From Bdellovibrionaceae bacterium UBA6502 (GTDB lineage: Bacteria; Bdellovibrionota; Bdellovibrionia; Bdellovibrionales; UBA840), in the NCBI GenBank assembly GCA_002436415.1, contig DJMA01000012.1:1-64000 (forward strand): a stretch of DNA of 64,000 bases. Direction: 5' to 3'. The notes under the pieces are model-generated. The model did not search any database and was not told the origin of the DNA. It saw only the letters and a list, made by a program, of their open reading frames with translations. Shown here piece by piece: positions 27,149-35,910 of the stretch. A program made the position numbers and the translations under genes. Positions within the stretch are counted from its first letter, which is position 1. Every line of letters starts with the position of its first letter.

Positions 27149-27856
27149 CTACATAGAGACTAAAAGTCCATTTTCCCTATTTTCAATCTTAAAACTGACA
27201 TAGTTGTGCTTACAAATGTACTCCACTAAACTCAAACCAGTCCCATTGTGTTCCAAGTTTTCTTGCAATTGAAAAAAAGGCTTTGTCACATAAAAATGCT
27301 GATCAAGTTCAATACCACCACCCTCATCCGCAATGGTGAAACGATAAGCCGCTTTTTCTTTTTCTAGTTTTACAAATATTTTCTTAGCCGTGGCTTTATG
27401 ATTGGCAATGATTGCATTTTCTAAAAGATGAAAAACCACACGTTCGAGAAACTGTGGATTCTCCCAAATCGTCGCTTCCTCGGTCCACGTCCAATTCTAG
27501 GACCTGTTCAATGCTATAAGCATTTTTAAGCTGGTTAAAAATCTCAGAAACAAAATTCTTAAACTTGATATTTTCTTTTTGCACAGAATGCTCTCGAGGA
27601 TGTGCATAAGCGCGAAGATTATCGCTAATAAACTTCACCTTATCCTGACTGCTGCGTAACATTGAGATGATTTTTGTTACCGTGAGCTCGTCGAGCTTGC
27701 CCCTCTCTAACCTTGTCTCAAGGTTGCTCGCTGCCATATCTACAATACCGATGGTGTTATTTAACTCATGAGCGATCAGCCCGCCAAGTAAGGCTAAATC
27801 TCCATCATATTCTCTTTTAAATCTGCTTCCTCTAGGGCCTTTTTCTTTTTCTTCAT
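27149..27856 (-). pseudogene. Frameshifted histidine kinase (paralogue of 25658-26452)
   Basis: Joining reading frames reconstructs a kinase closely similar to the intact one at 25658-26452. An ATG at 27856 opens a frame that stops after about 20 codons; a second frame carries GDLALLGGLIAHELNN (27756-27770 encodes HELNN) down to about 27485; there the frame changes again and continues as TEEATIWENPQFLERVVFHLLENAI, DEGGGIEL and GTGLSLVEYICKHN to the TAG at 27149. At least two frameshifts are therefore needed. No single frame gives a functional kinase. It belonged to a tandem duplication with the downstream kinase/regulator pair. Confidence 0.82.
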
Positions 27857-27930
27857 ATTTAGCTTTTCAGTAAAAGCCTTAGATAAGTCTAGGTTTTACC
27901 AAAACTAGTAGAAAAGAGTAAGATCCTGTC

Positions 27931-27964
27931 TCAAAACAAAATCCCTTGTGTCAACAGACAAGGG
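27931..27964 (-). terminator. Intrinsic terminator after murJ
   Basis: A 7-bp stem (27943-27949 with 27958-27964, 8-nt loop) lies just beyond the murJ stop codon at 27968 and is followed on the minus strand by ATTTTGTTTT. Confidence 0.75.
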
Positions 27965-27967
27965 CTC

Positions 27968-29548
27968 TTAACATTTCTTCGAAGGCCTGCGGCCTCTTCT
28001 TAGGCGATTTCTTAACTTCTGTAGCTCATCCGTCCCTAGAATTAATGCCGCAATAAAATACACCACAATACAAACTAGAATCAAAGGAAGCACATTCCAC
28101 CTAGAATCGGCTACAAGCTGATCTTCGATGAGTCGAAAATAAAGCAAGATAACACCTGCCATTAAGGCGGCCGCGAGAACACTTTTTAAAGTGGCCTTAA
28201 AAAATAAAGCCCAACGAAAACCTCTGAACTCTTTTTGATAAAGGGAAAACTGCACCACAAGATTAAAAAATCCGCTGATGGCTGTACTAATTGCTAAACC
28301 TTTTACTCCGTAATTTGTTACGAAATAGCTAACAATACTAATGTGTAATAACAAAGAGGAAAGCGTTCCCCCAATAGGCATCCAAACTTTTTGAGAGGCG
28401 TAAAAACAAACATTCACGATTCGAACGCTTGCAAATATTAGTAAGCTAAAGGCGTAAATCTGCACTACACTAGCGGTTTGCGCTGCGGAATAGGCGCTAA
28501 ACTCACCTCTTTGAAAAATAAGCCGTACTAAATCTTCTCCTAGAAAAAATAAACCTACTCCAGCTGGCAAAGCGAGAAAGATCGTAAACTGCAGTTGCTT
28601 TTGAAATTCTAGACTAAACTTTTCATGATCATTCCTAGCCCAAAACTCAGATAAGCTTGGCAACAATGCCGAAGCAAAACTAACGGCGATCAAACTTAGT
28701 GGTAGCTCTAGTAATCGATCCGCATAATAGATCCAAGAGTTGGCGCCGTTTTCAATGGTGGAAGCAAAATACACATTCACCATGTTTGTGATTTGTAAAA
28801 CTCCCATGGACAAAAAGGCTGGTGTGGAGTTTTTAAAAACCGCTTTTACCTCGGGGCTAAATACATAGCTTTGTAACTTAGGTATTAATCCCAACTTTTT
28901 AATCGCAGGCACTAAAAAAGCCATCTGCAAAAAACCACCAATCAAGGCCATCCAACTTAAGCCTTCCCCTGGAATTTCAAAAATAGAATCGGGAAGTAGA
29001 CAAGCAATGATCAAAGAAAGATTTAGTAAAGCAGGGGCAAAAGCTGCTCCAAAAAACTTCTTACGGCTATTTAGAAGCGCCATAAAAAACGCGAACATAC
29101 AAATGAACAACAAGAAAAAAGACATAATCCGCAGAAAGCGAATACTATAGGCCATCTTTCCAGCAATGGAAGTAAAGGCCTCCCCGCCCGCAATTACATG
29201 TAAAATTTGAGGAGCGAAAATAAAACAGATGATAGAAAAAAAGCCTAGCAGTAAAAACAAAAAGCTAAACAGCTGATTGATCAGCTGCTTTTCAGCCTCA
29301 GGCCCTCCAGACTCTCTGGTTTTCACCAAAATAGGCAAAAAGCTTAATGTTAGAGCACCTTCGCCAAATAACCTACGAAATAGGTTTGGAATTCGAAATG
29401 CAACTAGCCAAGCATCTGTAATTACAGTACTAAAGCTTGCTGCGACGAGAATATCACGCACTAGGCCTAAGACACGACTCCCTAGGGTTCCTAGGGCCAT
29501 TTTAATTGCGGAGAACAGTACGCTGCTGGATCCTTGAACTTTTTTCAC
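27968..29548 (-). CDS. murJ: Lipid II flippase MurJ
   Basis: A polytopic membrane protein of about 14 helices in the MviN/MurJ family. The N-terminal signature is intact: GSRVLGLVRDILVAASF, then DAWLVAFRIPNLFRRLFGEGALTLSFLP. It flips lipid-linked peptidoglycan precursor across the inner membrane. The frame is open from 29590, but the GTG at 29548 has GGAG 5 nt upstream and starts next to the family N-terminus (526 aa), so it is preferred. Divergent from rpsT, as in many genomes. Confidence 0.94.
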   Translation of the reverse strand: MKKVQGSSSVLFSAIKMALGTLGSRVLGLVRDILVAASFSTVITDAWLVAFRIPNLFRRLFGEGALTLSFLPILVKTRESGGPEAEKQLINQLFSFLFLLLGFFSIICFIFAPQILHVIAGGEAFTSIAGKMAYSIRFLRIMSFFLLFICMFAFFMALLNSRKKFFGAAFAPALLNLSLIIACLLPDSIFEIPGEGLSWMALIGGFLQMAFLVPAIKKLGLIPKLQSYVFSPEVKAVFKNSTPAFLSMGVLQITNMVNVYFASTIENGANSWIYYADRLLELPLSLIAVSFASALLPSLSEFWARNDHEKFSLEFQKQLQFTIFLALPAGVGLFFLGEDLVRLIFQRGEFSAYSAAQTASVVQIYAFSLLIFASVRIVNVCFYASQKVWMPIGGTLSSLLLHISIVSYFVTNYGVKGLAISTAISGFFNLVVQFSLYQKEFRGFRWALFFKATLKSVLAAALMAGVILLYFRLIEDQLVADSRWNVLPLILVCIVVYFIAALILGTDELQKLRNRLRRGRRPSKKC

Positions 29549-29577
29549 TTCATCTCCATCTTGATGTGATAAGTATC

Positions 29578-29606
29578 TTGCACACTTCAATAAGCCATGA
29601 TAGATA
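29578..29606 (+). promoter_or_regulatory. Candidate promoter of rpsT
   Basis: TTGCAC (29578-29583) and TAGATA (29601-29606) with a 17-bp spacer lie upstream of rpsT, predicting a leader of about 33 nt. The -10 is only moderately good. Confidence 0.5.
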
Positions 29607-29645
29607 CATCCCTTCAGTAAATAGGATATTCCTGGAGGTTATAAG

Positions 29646-29906
29646 TTGGCAAACCATAAGTCTGCTGCAAAGCGCGCAAAACAAGACGTAAAGAAAGCAG
29701 AAAGAAACTCTCGTACTAAAAAGACGGTTAGAACTTTCGAAAAGAAATTAAGAACTGCTATCTCTGAAAACGACAAAAGCGCTGCTGAAACTTTACTTGT
29801 TTCTTACACTAGCAAATTAGACAAAGCTGCTTCTAAAGGTGTGATTCACAGAAATCAGGCTAGCAGAAAAACAAGCCGTCTAATGAAACAAGTTTCAGCG
29901 TTATAA
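29646..29906 (+). CDS. rpsT: 30S ribosomal protein S20
   Basis: An 86-residue, very basic helical protein binding 16S rRNA. MANHKSAAKRAKQDVKKAERN and RNQASRKTSRL are typical S20 segments. Translation starts at a TTG codon preceded by GGAGG. A UUG start is also known for rpsT of Escherichia coli, where it takes part in autoregulation; the same may hold here. Followed by a strong terminator. Confidence 0.97.
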   Translation: MANHKSAAKRAKQDVKKAERNSRTKKTVRTFEKKLRTAISENDKSAAETLLVSYTSKLDKAASKGVIHRNQASRKTSRLMKQVSAL

Positions 29907-29930
29907 TTGCGATTTGAAACTAGATTTTTC

Positions 29931-29966
29931 AATGTGACTTAAGTAATTGCTTAAGTCACATTTTCT
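29931..29966 (+). terminator. Intrinsic terminator after rpsT
   Basis: A perfect 13-bp stem (29931-29943 with 29950-29962, 6-nt loop) followed by TTTTCTATTT. It overlaps the end of the convergent PilZ gene by a few bases. Confidence 0.85.
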
Positions 29967-30342
29967 ATTTGTGCATTCTCAGGATTTGGGCGCTATGAGA
30001 CTTTTTCTCAAAATCCGCTTCTGCCTGAGTTTTCTCAGCGATAAAATCACGAATTCTTCGACGGTTTTCAAAAGCAAGATCTACAAATTCAATACCATAA
30101 CGAAAACCCTCATGATCATGACGGGTATTGCGCACGTTCGCCTGAATCACCACAAAGCCATGATTTGGTACACGAAAACTCACCAACAGACGGTTCTCTT
30201 CGCTAATCTCGGCATCGATGTGAAACATCATTCCACCCTCGCCGATTTCAACGCCAACGCCTGTATAGTAAAGTCCTTTGCTTAAAACTCCCACGCTACT
30301 TTCAAAAATACGCCGAGGAAATTTTCTCTTTTCTTTGCTCAT
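29965..30342 (-). CDS. PilZ domain protein
   Basis: A 125-residue single PilZ domain. The RxxxR motif is at Arg6-Arg10 (RKFPR), and the second motif reads EIGEGG rather than the canonical DxSxxG, so cyclic di-GMP binding is uncertain. The remaining beta-barrel pattern (LLVSFRVPNHGFVVIQANVR, YGIEFVDL) is normal. No output domain is attached. It stands alone between the rpsT terminator and holA. Confidence 0.85.
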   Translation of the reverse strand: MSKEKRKFPRRIFESSVGVLSKGLYYTGVGVEIGEGGMMFHIDAEISEENRLLVSFRVPNHGFVVIQANVRNTRHDHEGFRYGIEFVDLAFENRRRIRDFIAEKTQAEADFEKKSHSAQILRMHK

Positions 30343-30433
30343 AGTTCTTTATCGACAAAAATAGCACAAGCTTAAAAAGACGAGGCCATAGCCTAGATCT
30401 TTCGCATCAGAATGAGTCATTCAAAGAATTCAA

Positions 30434-31438
30434 TTAATTACGACAGATTTTTATTACGAAGTTTTCGATCCATAGAGATGATTTCAGAGGACTGCTTTTT
30501 AAGGCCTTATCTGTTAGCGCCAGGGCATGAATGCTTGCCTGTAGCTTTGGCTCTGGCCAGAGTTTAGCTTGCTCAATATAATCCTTTGTGAAAAAAGGAG
30601 GCAGTCTTAGGGCCTTTGCGATTGCAAAACGATCCTCTCCCCTGCTTAGAAGTTCTTTGGTGATATACAAGTTTTGTAGATGTCGGTTCAAAAGACTTAA
30701 AATCCCCACTTCACTTTGGCCCTGGGCCTTCAGGCTTTTTAGACTCTCTAAGGCTTTCCAACGTTGGTTTTTACCTACCCAATTTGTGAAATCGAAAACA
30801 CTATCTTGCTTAGTCTTTGCCAAAACCTCAGTAACTACTTCGGTATTTACCAGAGACTGAGAGTCGCCTAAGAATAGCTTAAGCTTAGTCACCGCGTCTT
30901 TTAAATCAGCTAATTTTCCACCAACCAACTCGAAGACTAGGTTGTTTGCATCTGGTTCGATTTGCAAGCTTTCCGCTTTGATAAACTTATTAATCCACTT
31001 TGAAATTTCATTGGGAAAAGGACTGTAATACCGAACGCTTTGGCAATGCTTCTGCAGCTTCGTATAAAATGCCTTTTTAAAATCCATCTCAATGGCAGTG
31101 ATCAACAAGAAAGTCGTTTCTGGAAGCTTTTCTAAGATACTAAGTAATTTATCTTGGTCCGCTTTTTTAAAGTCTTTATTGATCTGCAGTCGAACAACAC
31201 GGTATTTGGCCATCATTGGCAAAGTGTCACAAAGATCCTGAAGCTCGACGAGATTCACATTGTCACTGAAGAAAGAATTAAAGTTAAACTCTTCTATCGC
31301 TCCATCGAGAGCGCGATTTACCAACTGATCGGCCTGCTCATCTATTAGAAATTTTTCTTCACCAAAGAGAAAAACAAGGTTTGAGATTTCATTTTTTTTC
31401 ACCAAAGCACTAAATTCTGCCGGTTTTAAAACTGCCAT
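30434..31438 (-). CDS. holA: DNA polymerase III subunit delta
   Basis: A 334-residue clamp-loader subunit. Family segments are visible: NLVFLFGEEKFLIDEQADQLV at the start, FNFNSFF, a TTFLLIT strand, IEPDANNLVFELVGGKLADLKDAVTKL and the C-terminal helical collar. No functional P-loop is present, as expected for delta. Its ATG shares one base with the lptE stop codon (TAATG), so holA is translationally coupled to lptE, a common gene order. Confidence 0.92.
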   Translation of the reverse strand: MAVLKPAEFSALVKKNEISNLVFLFGEEKFLIDEQADQLVNRALDGAIEEFNFNSFFSDNVNLVELQDLCDTLPMMAKYRVVRLQINKDFKKADQDKLLSILEKLPETTFLLITAIEMDFKKAFYTKLQKHCQSVRYYSPFPNEISKWINKFIKAESLQIEPDANNLVFELVGGKLADLKDAVTKLKLFLGDSQSLVNTEVVTEVLAKTKQDSVFDFTNWVGKNQRWKALESLKSLKAQGQSEVGILSLLNRHLQNLYITKELLSRGEDRFAIAKALRLPPFFTKDYIEQAKLWPEPKLQASIHALALTDKALKSSPLKSSLWIENFVIKICRN

Positions 31439-31995
31439 TAAAATGCCTCCGTCATACGGGTAAAGGCCTCTTCCATAACTTGTTTACTCAAAACACGGAG
31501 ACTATAGTTTTTTGCACTGTAATCATAGACAGGGTTGGAGCTATTTAAATCACTGCCACCAATTTGCGCTGCCGGAGTGGTTTTCTCTCCCGTAAACACA
31601 GAAGACCAAATCACCCTTTTATCAGTAACCCTACGCAGCCTAATCTCAACGATTACGCTGGTTTTGTAGTTTAAATTTAAGATGGTGTTGTCAGGTAACT
31701 CCGTCTTCTCACTAGGAGTAACCGTACCCTGAGGATCATGGGAAATTTTAATCACACTTCCCTCTAAGACTAAGTCCGCTCTTTCTTGTTTTACAACATT
31801 TAAAAAATCGGCCCGAATCATTTCAGCGAGCATCGAATTTGTAAAATAAGTCTCTGCCCCCGGCTCACTCGAAGCATTCTTAAAAGTTGGAACAGCAATC
31901 TTTTTAAAACCACCAGGTAAACTACGCCTAGTGTTTCCAACTTGATAAGCACAGGAAAGTAAAAATACTGAAAGGATCAAAAGAACTTTACTCAT
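31438..31995 (-). CDS. lptE: LPS assembly lipoprotein LptE
   Basis: A 185-residue outer-membrane lipoprotein with a lipobox ending at Cys15 (LLSC). The mature part shows the LptE pattern: PGGFKKIAVPTFKNAS, then YFTNSMLAEMIRADFLNVV and ADLVLEGSVIKI. LptE plugs the LptD barrel in lipopolysaccharide transport; this supports a Gram-negative envelope. It is the first gene of a two-gene unit with holA. Confidence 0.88.
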   Translation of the reverse strand: MSKVLLILSVFLLSCAYQVGNTRRSLPGGFKKIAVPTFKNASSEPGAETYFTNSMLAEMIRADFLNVVKQERADLVLEGSVIKISHDPQGTVTPSEKTELPDNTILNLNYKTSVIVEIRLRRVTDKRVIWSSVFTGEKTTPAAQIGGSDLNSSNPVYDYSAKNYSLRVLSKQVMEEAFTRMTEAF

Positions 31996-32257
31996 GCCCT
32001 GGTTCTATCAAAGCTCTTTGCCAGAAGTCACTGATTACTTTTTAAGCTCCCAAGAAAGTAGCTGAAAAACACTGAGTCAAAAGGTCGATGACTAGCTTTT
32101 ATGCAAAAAAATAAGCCCTGGGCCTTCCTCTTCAGAAAAATAAAATTTCATAAAAATAATAAGATAGAAAAAAGCCAATATAAAATAAAGCATCTCTATG
32201 ATAGATTTGAAAAAAACTAAGGGCTAAACTTTCCAGTGGCCCTTCATTGAGGAAATT

Positions 32258-33400
32258 ATGTCTGATTCAAATCGTCCCCTATTGGTTGCCCCAGGCCCTG
32301 TTGAAATTCCAGAAGTGGCATTAAAGGCCTTTGGCAGTGATATTATTCATCATCGTACCCCTGAGTTTACAAAGTCTTTAGTCTCCGCAAGAAAGCTTTT
32401 AAAAAAGACCATAAACACCGATCGAGAAGTTTATATGTTTTGCTCTACTGGCTCCGGCGCTATGGAAGCAGCGGTGGTAAATTTTTTAAATCCAGGAGAA
32501 CAGAGCTTAGTGGTTGTAAGTGGAAAATTTGGGCAACGCTGGGCAGATATGCTAAAAATCTATGGTGCCAATGTTGATCTTATCTTACTTGAAAATGGCG
32601 ACTCTCTTTCTCTAGATCAATTACAAGACAAACTAAAATCGAAACAATATCATTCTGTATTCTGCCAAATGTGTGAAACCTCCACAGGAGCATATCACCC
32701 CGTTGAACAAATGGGCCCTTTAATCAAAGAACACCAAAAAGACTGTTTGTTCATAGTCGATGGCATCACTGGCCTTCTTACCAAAGAATTAGACTTAGAG
32801 GCTTGCAAAATTGACGTAATGATCGCAGGTAGCCAGAAAGCCTTTATGCTTCCTAGTGGAATGAGCTTTTTATGGATGAGCGAGTTAGCAGAAAAAAAGT
32901 GCGAAATTGCAACTTGTCCAAGATACTATTGGGATCTTCGAAAAGAGAAAAAGGCCATTCAAAAAGATCAAACGGCATTTTCTAGCGCTGTAAATTTGGT
33001 TTTTGCGCTAGAAGCAGCGCTGAAATACATTTTAGAAAAAGGCTTAGACCAGCACTTTGCAGAAATCCGTTGGCGAGCAAACACCTGTAGAGAAATGTTG
33101 AAAGCATTAGGACTACAAGTACTCGCAAAAAATCCCGCCCCAGCCCTTACGGCTATTTGCATGCCAGAAAACATAGATGGGAAAGTCTTAAGGCAAAAAA
33201 TTGAAGACGACTGTCGAATTGTTTTCATGGGTGGCCAAGATGAACTATCAGGAAAGATCATTCGCATAGGACATATCGGTGACCTCAGCCGTGAGGAATA
33301 CCTTCACGCCCTAAAAACTTTTGCCAGCGAGTATATGAGCTTTACCGGAGCTTATACGGATGATCAACAACAACAAATCTTGTCAGGCATAATCTCATGA
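32258..33400 (+). CDS. Class V aminotransferase (alanine-glyoxylate/serine-pyruvate type)
   Basis: A 380-residue PLP enzyme. LLVAPGPVEIP at the start, HHRTPEF, the GSGAMEA phosphate-binding loop, DGITGL with the cofactor Asp, and GSQKAFMLPSG with the Schiff-base Lys194 identify the alanine-glyoxylate aminotransferase branch. The following dehydrogenase overlaps by 4 bp. Some bacteria and archaea use such an enzyme with SerA in place of SerC for serine synthesis, which fits this pair; glyoxylate or serine transamination is the alternative. The start has GAGGAAATT upstream. A 6-bp inverted repeat (32219-32224 and 32239-32244) lies in the leader. Confidence 0.87.
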   Translation: MSDSNRPLLVAPGPVEIPEVALKAFGSDIIHHRTPEFTKSLVSARKLLKKTINTDREVYMFCSTGSGAMEAAVVNFLNPGEQSLVVVSGKFGQRWADMLKIYGANVDLILLENGDSLSLDQLQDKLKSKQYHSVFCQMCETSTGAYHPVEQMGPLIKEHQKDCLFIVDGITGLLTKELDLEACKIDVMIAGSQKAFMLPSGMSFLWMSELAEKKCEIATCPRYYWDLRKEKKAIQKDQTAFSSAVNLVFALEAALKYILEKGLDQHFAEIRWRANTCREMLKALGLQVLAKNPAPALTAICMPENIDGKVLRQKIEDDCRIVFMGGQDELSGKIIRIGHIGDLSREEYLHALKTFASEYMSFTGAYTDDQQQQILSGIIS

Positions 33401-34380
33401 GTAATTCAAAAATTAAAATACTTATTTTAGATCGCTTTGATCAAACCGAGTACCTCTCTCTTCGTAGCCAAAATTGCTACGAAATTAAAATGGGTAAAGA
33501 AAAAATGACCCCAGAGGACTATAAAAGCGCTCAAGCCATCGTAATTCGTTCTACCACTAAAATCACGGCAAGTTTTTTAGAGCAGTGTGCAAACTTAAAA
33601 CTCATTATTTCCACCACCAGTGGCTTTGATCACATTGACCTAGAGGCTTGTGCGAACAAAGGAATTAAAGCCTACTTCACACCCTCTGCGAATATGGCGG
33701 CAGCTTCGGAACTCTGCTTCACTTTAATTTCTAATTTAAGTAAAAACTTTTTAGCTAGCCAAAAACTAATTCGCTCAGGCTCTTGGAAGAGAGAATTGAT
33801 TTTAGGAAATGAGTTAGAAGGAAAAAAATTAGGCATAGTGGGCTTCGGTCGTATAGGCTCACGAGTAAACCGAATTGCTAAAGCATTTGGAATGAGCACC
33901 ATGGCCTACGATCCTTATCTTGACCCTGAAAACCACAAAGAGGAAGTAGAACTATTGGGTTTTGAAGAGATCTTGAGGTCTTCAGACATTATCACAATTC
34001 ACGTGCCTATGACTCGTTATACAAAACGGATGTTTCGTAAAAACCAATTTGAATCTATGCAAGAGCACGCACTCTTGATTAATTGCTCTAGAGGGAATGT
34101 GGTTTCTGAAGAAGAAATGTTAACCGCCTTAGACGAAAATAAATTTAAGGCAGCTGCTTTAGATGTATTTGAGCGTGAACCGGTTGACCCAGAATCAAGA
34201 ATCGCCAATCACCCAAGGATCCTATGTAGTCCGCATATTGGAGGAGCTACTTTTGAAAGTCAGGCAAAAGCAGCAAAATGCGCTCGAAAAATTTTGGATG
34301 CTTTTTTCCTCGAAAACACTTTACCACAAGACGGAGCTTTACCACCTAAGGCTGCCTGGTTTAGCGAGCAAATCATTTAA
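33397..34380 (+). CDS. D-isomer 2-hydroxyacid dehydrogenase (SerA-like)
   Basis: A 327-residue NAD-dependent dehydrogenase. The Rossmann motif is GIVGFGRIGSR, followed by HVPMT, the Arg-containing LINCSRGN, LDVFEREP with the catalytic Glu, and SPHIGGAT with the catalytic His. It matches the catalytic core of D-3-phosphoglycerate dehydrogenase but lacks the C-terminal regulatory (ACT) domain. Overlap of 4 bp with the class V aminotransferase suggests both act on one pathway, probably serine from 3-phosphoglycerate. Glyoxylate/hydroxypyruvate reductase is an alternative. Confidence 0.85.
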   Translation: MSNSKIKILILDRFDQTEYLSLRSQNCYEIKMGKEKMTPEDYKSAQAIVIRSTTKITASFLEQCANLKLIISTTSGFDHIDLEACANKGIKAYFTPSANMAAASELCFTLISNLSKNFLASQKLIRSGSWKRELILGNELEGKKLGIVGFGRIGSRVNRIAKAFGMSTMAYDPYLDPENHKEEVELLGFEEILRSSDIITIHVPMTRYTKRMFRKNQFESMQEHALLINCSRGNVVSEEEMLTALDENKFKAAALDVFEREPVDPESRIANHPRILCSPHIGGATFESQAKAAKCARKILDAFFLENTLPQDGALPPKAAWFSEQII

Positions 34381-34549
34381 ACTGGCGAGCGATCAAGCAA
34401 TTCTATTTTAACAAGGGCCAATGCTTTTTCTGCATCGCCCTGAAAGCCATTTAATTTGCGTTTTTAACCTCTTTCTCAAAGCTTAAGCTGGCTATTTCTC
34501 AAAACTAAGGTATAACCTATGGGTAATTTGTCCAAAATTAGGAGAGAAA

Positions 34550-35842
34550 ATGTCTGGTACTTTAGTGGTCGGTTCTCAATGGGGTGACGAAGGAAAAGGA
34601 AAGGTCATCGACCTTTTGGCGCAAAACGCTGACATGGTGGTTCGCTACCAAGGAGGCGCAAATGCAGGTCATACGTTAGTTGTAGACGGAAAAAAAACGG
34701 TTCTTCACTTGATTCCGAGTGGAATTTTAAACCCAAAAACAAAATGTGTGATTACTCCTGGAGTGGTTGTTGATCCAGAAAAGCTTTGCCAAGAAATTCA
34801 GGGCATTGAAGATTCTGGGGTTCTACAAAAGGCAGAGCAGCTTTTAATCTCTGATCAAGCGGTTGTTATACTTCCCTACCATAAAGCCATAGACATGGCT
34901 CGCGAAGAAAGACTTGCTGGAAAAAAAATCGGAACCACCGGTCGCGGCATTGGACCTGCTTACGAAGACAAGGCCTCCAGAAAAGCCGTTCTAATGCGTG
35001 ATTTATTTGATTCTAATTTGGCTGAAAAGTTAGCTGCAAATTTAGTGGAAAAAAACCACATTCTTACTGAACTTTACAAACAAGAAGCCGTAAAGGTTAA
35101 AGAGCTTGTTGAACAAATAAAAGTTTGGGCCGAAAAGCTAAGTGCATTTCGCTGTAAAGATACAAGCCTTGTAGTGCATAAGGCCCTTGAGTCTGGGAAA
35201 AAAGTTCTTTTTGAAGGGGCACAGGGAAGCTTATTAGATATCACACATGGTACCTACCCTTACGTGACTAGCAGCTCGACCATCGCTGGAAGCTGCTGTG
35301 TAGGAACAGGAATCGGCCCAAAAGAAATTAAAAAAGTAATTGGTATCACCAAGGCCTACACTACCCGCGTAGGAGAAGGTCCTTTTCCTACAGAATTGTT
35401 TGATGAAGATGGAAAAAAACTACAAACCCAAGGTCATGAATTTGGTGCCACCACAGGAAGAACTCGTCGCTGTGGATGGTTGGATTTAGTAGCTTTAAAA
35501 TACGCCATTCGAATCAATGGCATGACAGAAATAGCGCTAATGAAAATCGATTGTTTAAGTGGCTTTGATGAAATCAAAGTTTGTACTGCTTACGAGCTTG
35601 ATGGCAAAACCACCGAAGATTTTCCAGTGGTTATGGATGATTTGTCCCGAGCAAAGCCCATCTACAAAAGCTTTAAAGGTTGGAGTCAGGACATTTCTAA
35701 AATCAAAGTTGTTACAGAACTTCCCAAAGAAGTTTCTGACTACATTAGCTACATTGGACATGAACTCGCAACGCCAATTAGCATGGTAAGCGTAGGGCCT
35801 GATAGAGACCAAAGCTTATTTTTAAAAGATTTGAGTCATTAA
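34550..35842 (+). CDS. purA: Adenylosuccinate synthetase
   Basis: A 430-residue enzyme that joins IMP and aspartate using GTP in the first committed step to AMP. The GTP-binding P-loop variant GSQWGDEGKGK is at residues 8-18; NAGHTL, TTGRGIGPAYEDKASR, FEGAQGSLLDI and TTGRTRRCGW are all present. Length matches the family. The ATG follows TTAGGAGAG. Monocistronic, with a terminator directly downstream. Confidence 0.98.
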   Translation: MSGTLVVGSQWGDEGKGKVIDLLAQNADMVVRYQGGANAGHTLVVDGKKTVLHLIPSGILNPKTKCVITPGVVVDPEKLCQEIQGIEDSGVLQKAEQLLISDQAVVILPYHKAIDMAREERLAGKKIGTTGRGIGPAYEDKASRKAVLMRDLFDSNLAEKLAANLVEKNHILTELYKQEAVKVKELVEQIKVWAEKLSAFRCKDTSLVVHKALESGKKVLFEGAQGSLLDITHGTYPYVTSSSTIAGSCCVGTGIGPKEIKKVIGITKAYTTRVGEGPFPTELFDEDGKKLQTQGHEFGATTGRTRRCGWLDLVALKYAIRINGMTEIALMKIDCLSGFDEIKVCTAYELDGKTTEDFPVVMDDLSRAKPIYKSFKGWSQDISKIKVVTELPKEVSDYISYIGHELATPISMVSVGPDRDQSLFLKDLSH

Positions 35843-35864
35843 AAATTGATTGCTCTGAAAAACA

Positions 35865-35895
35865 AAAGCCCAAATAAATATTTGGGCTTTTTCTA
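35865..35895 (+). terminator. Terminator between purA and the chemoreceptor gene
   Basis: A 12-bp inverted repeat (35865-35876 with 35879-35890) followed by TTTTTCTATTTT. It lies between convergent genes and has an A-rich left flank, so it may work in both directions, best for purA. Confidence 0.85.
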
Positions 35896-35910
35896 TTTTG
35901 TCCTTAGTTA

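Noticed and set aside
34414..34441. Hairpin AGGGC/GCCCT between the dehydrogenase gene and purA as a terminator
   Set aside because: The stem is interrupted and no T tract follows.
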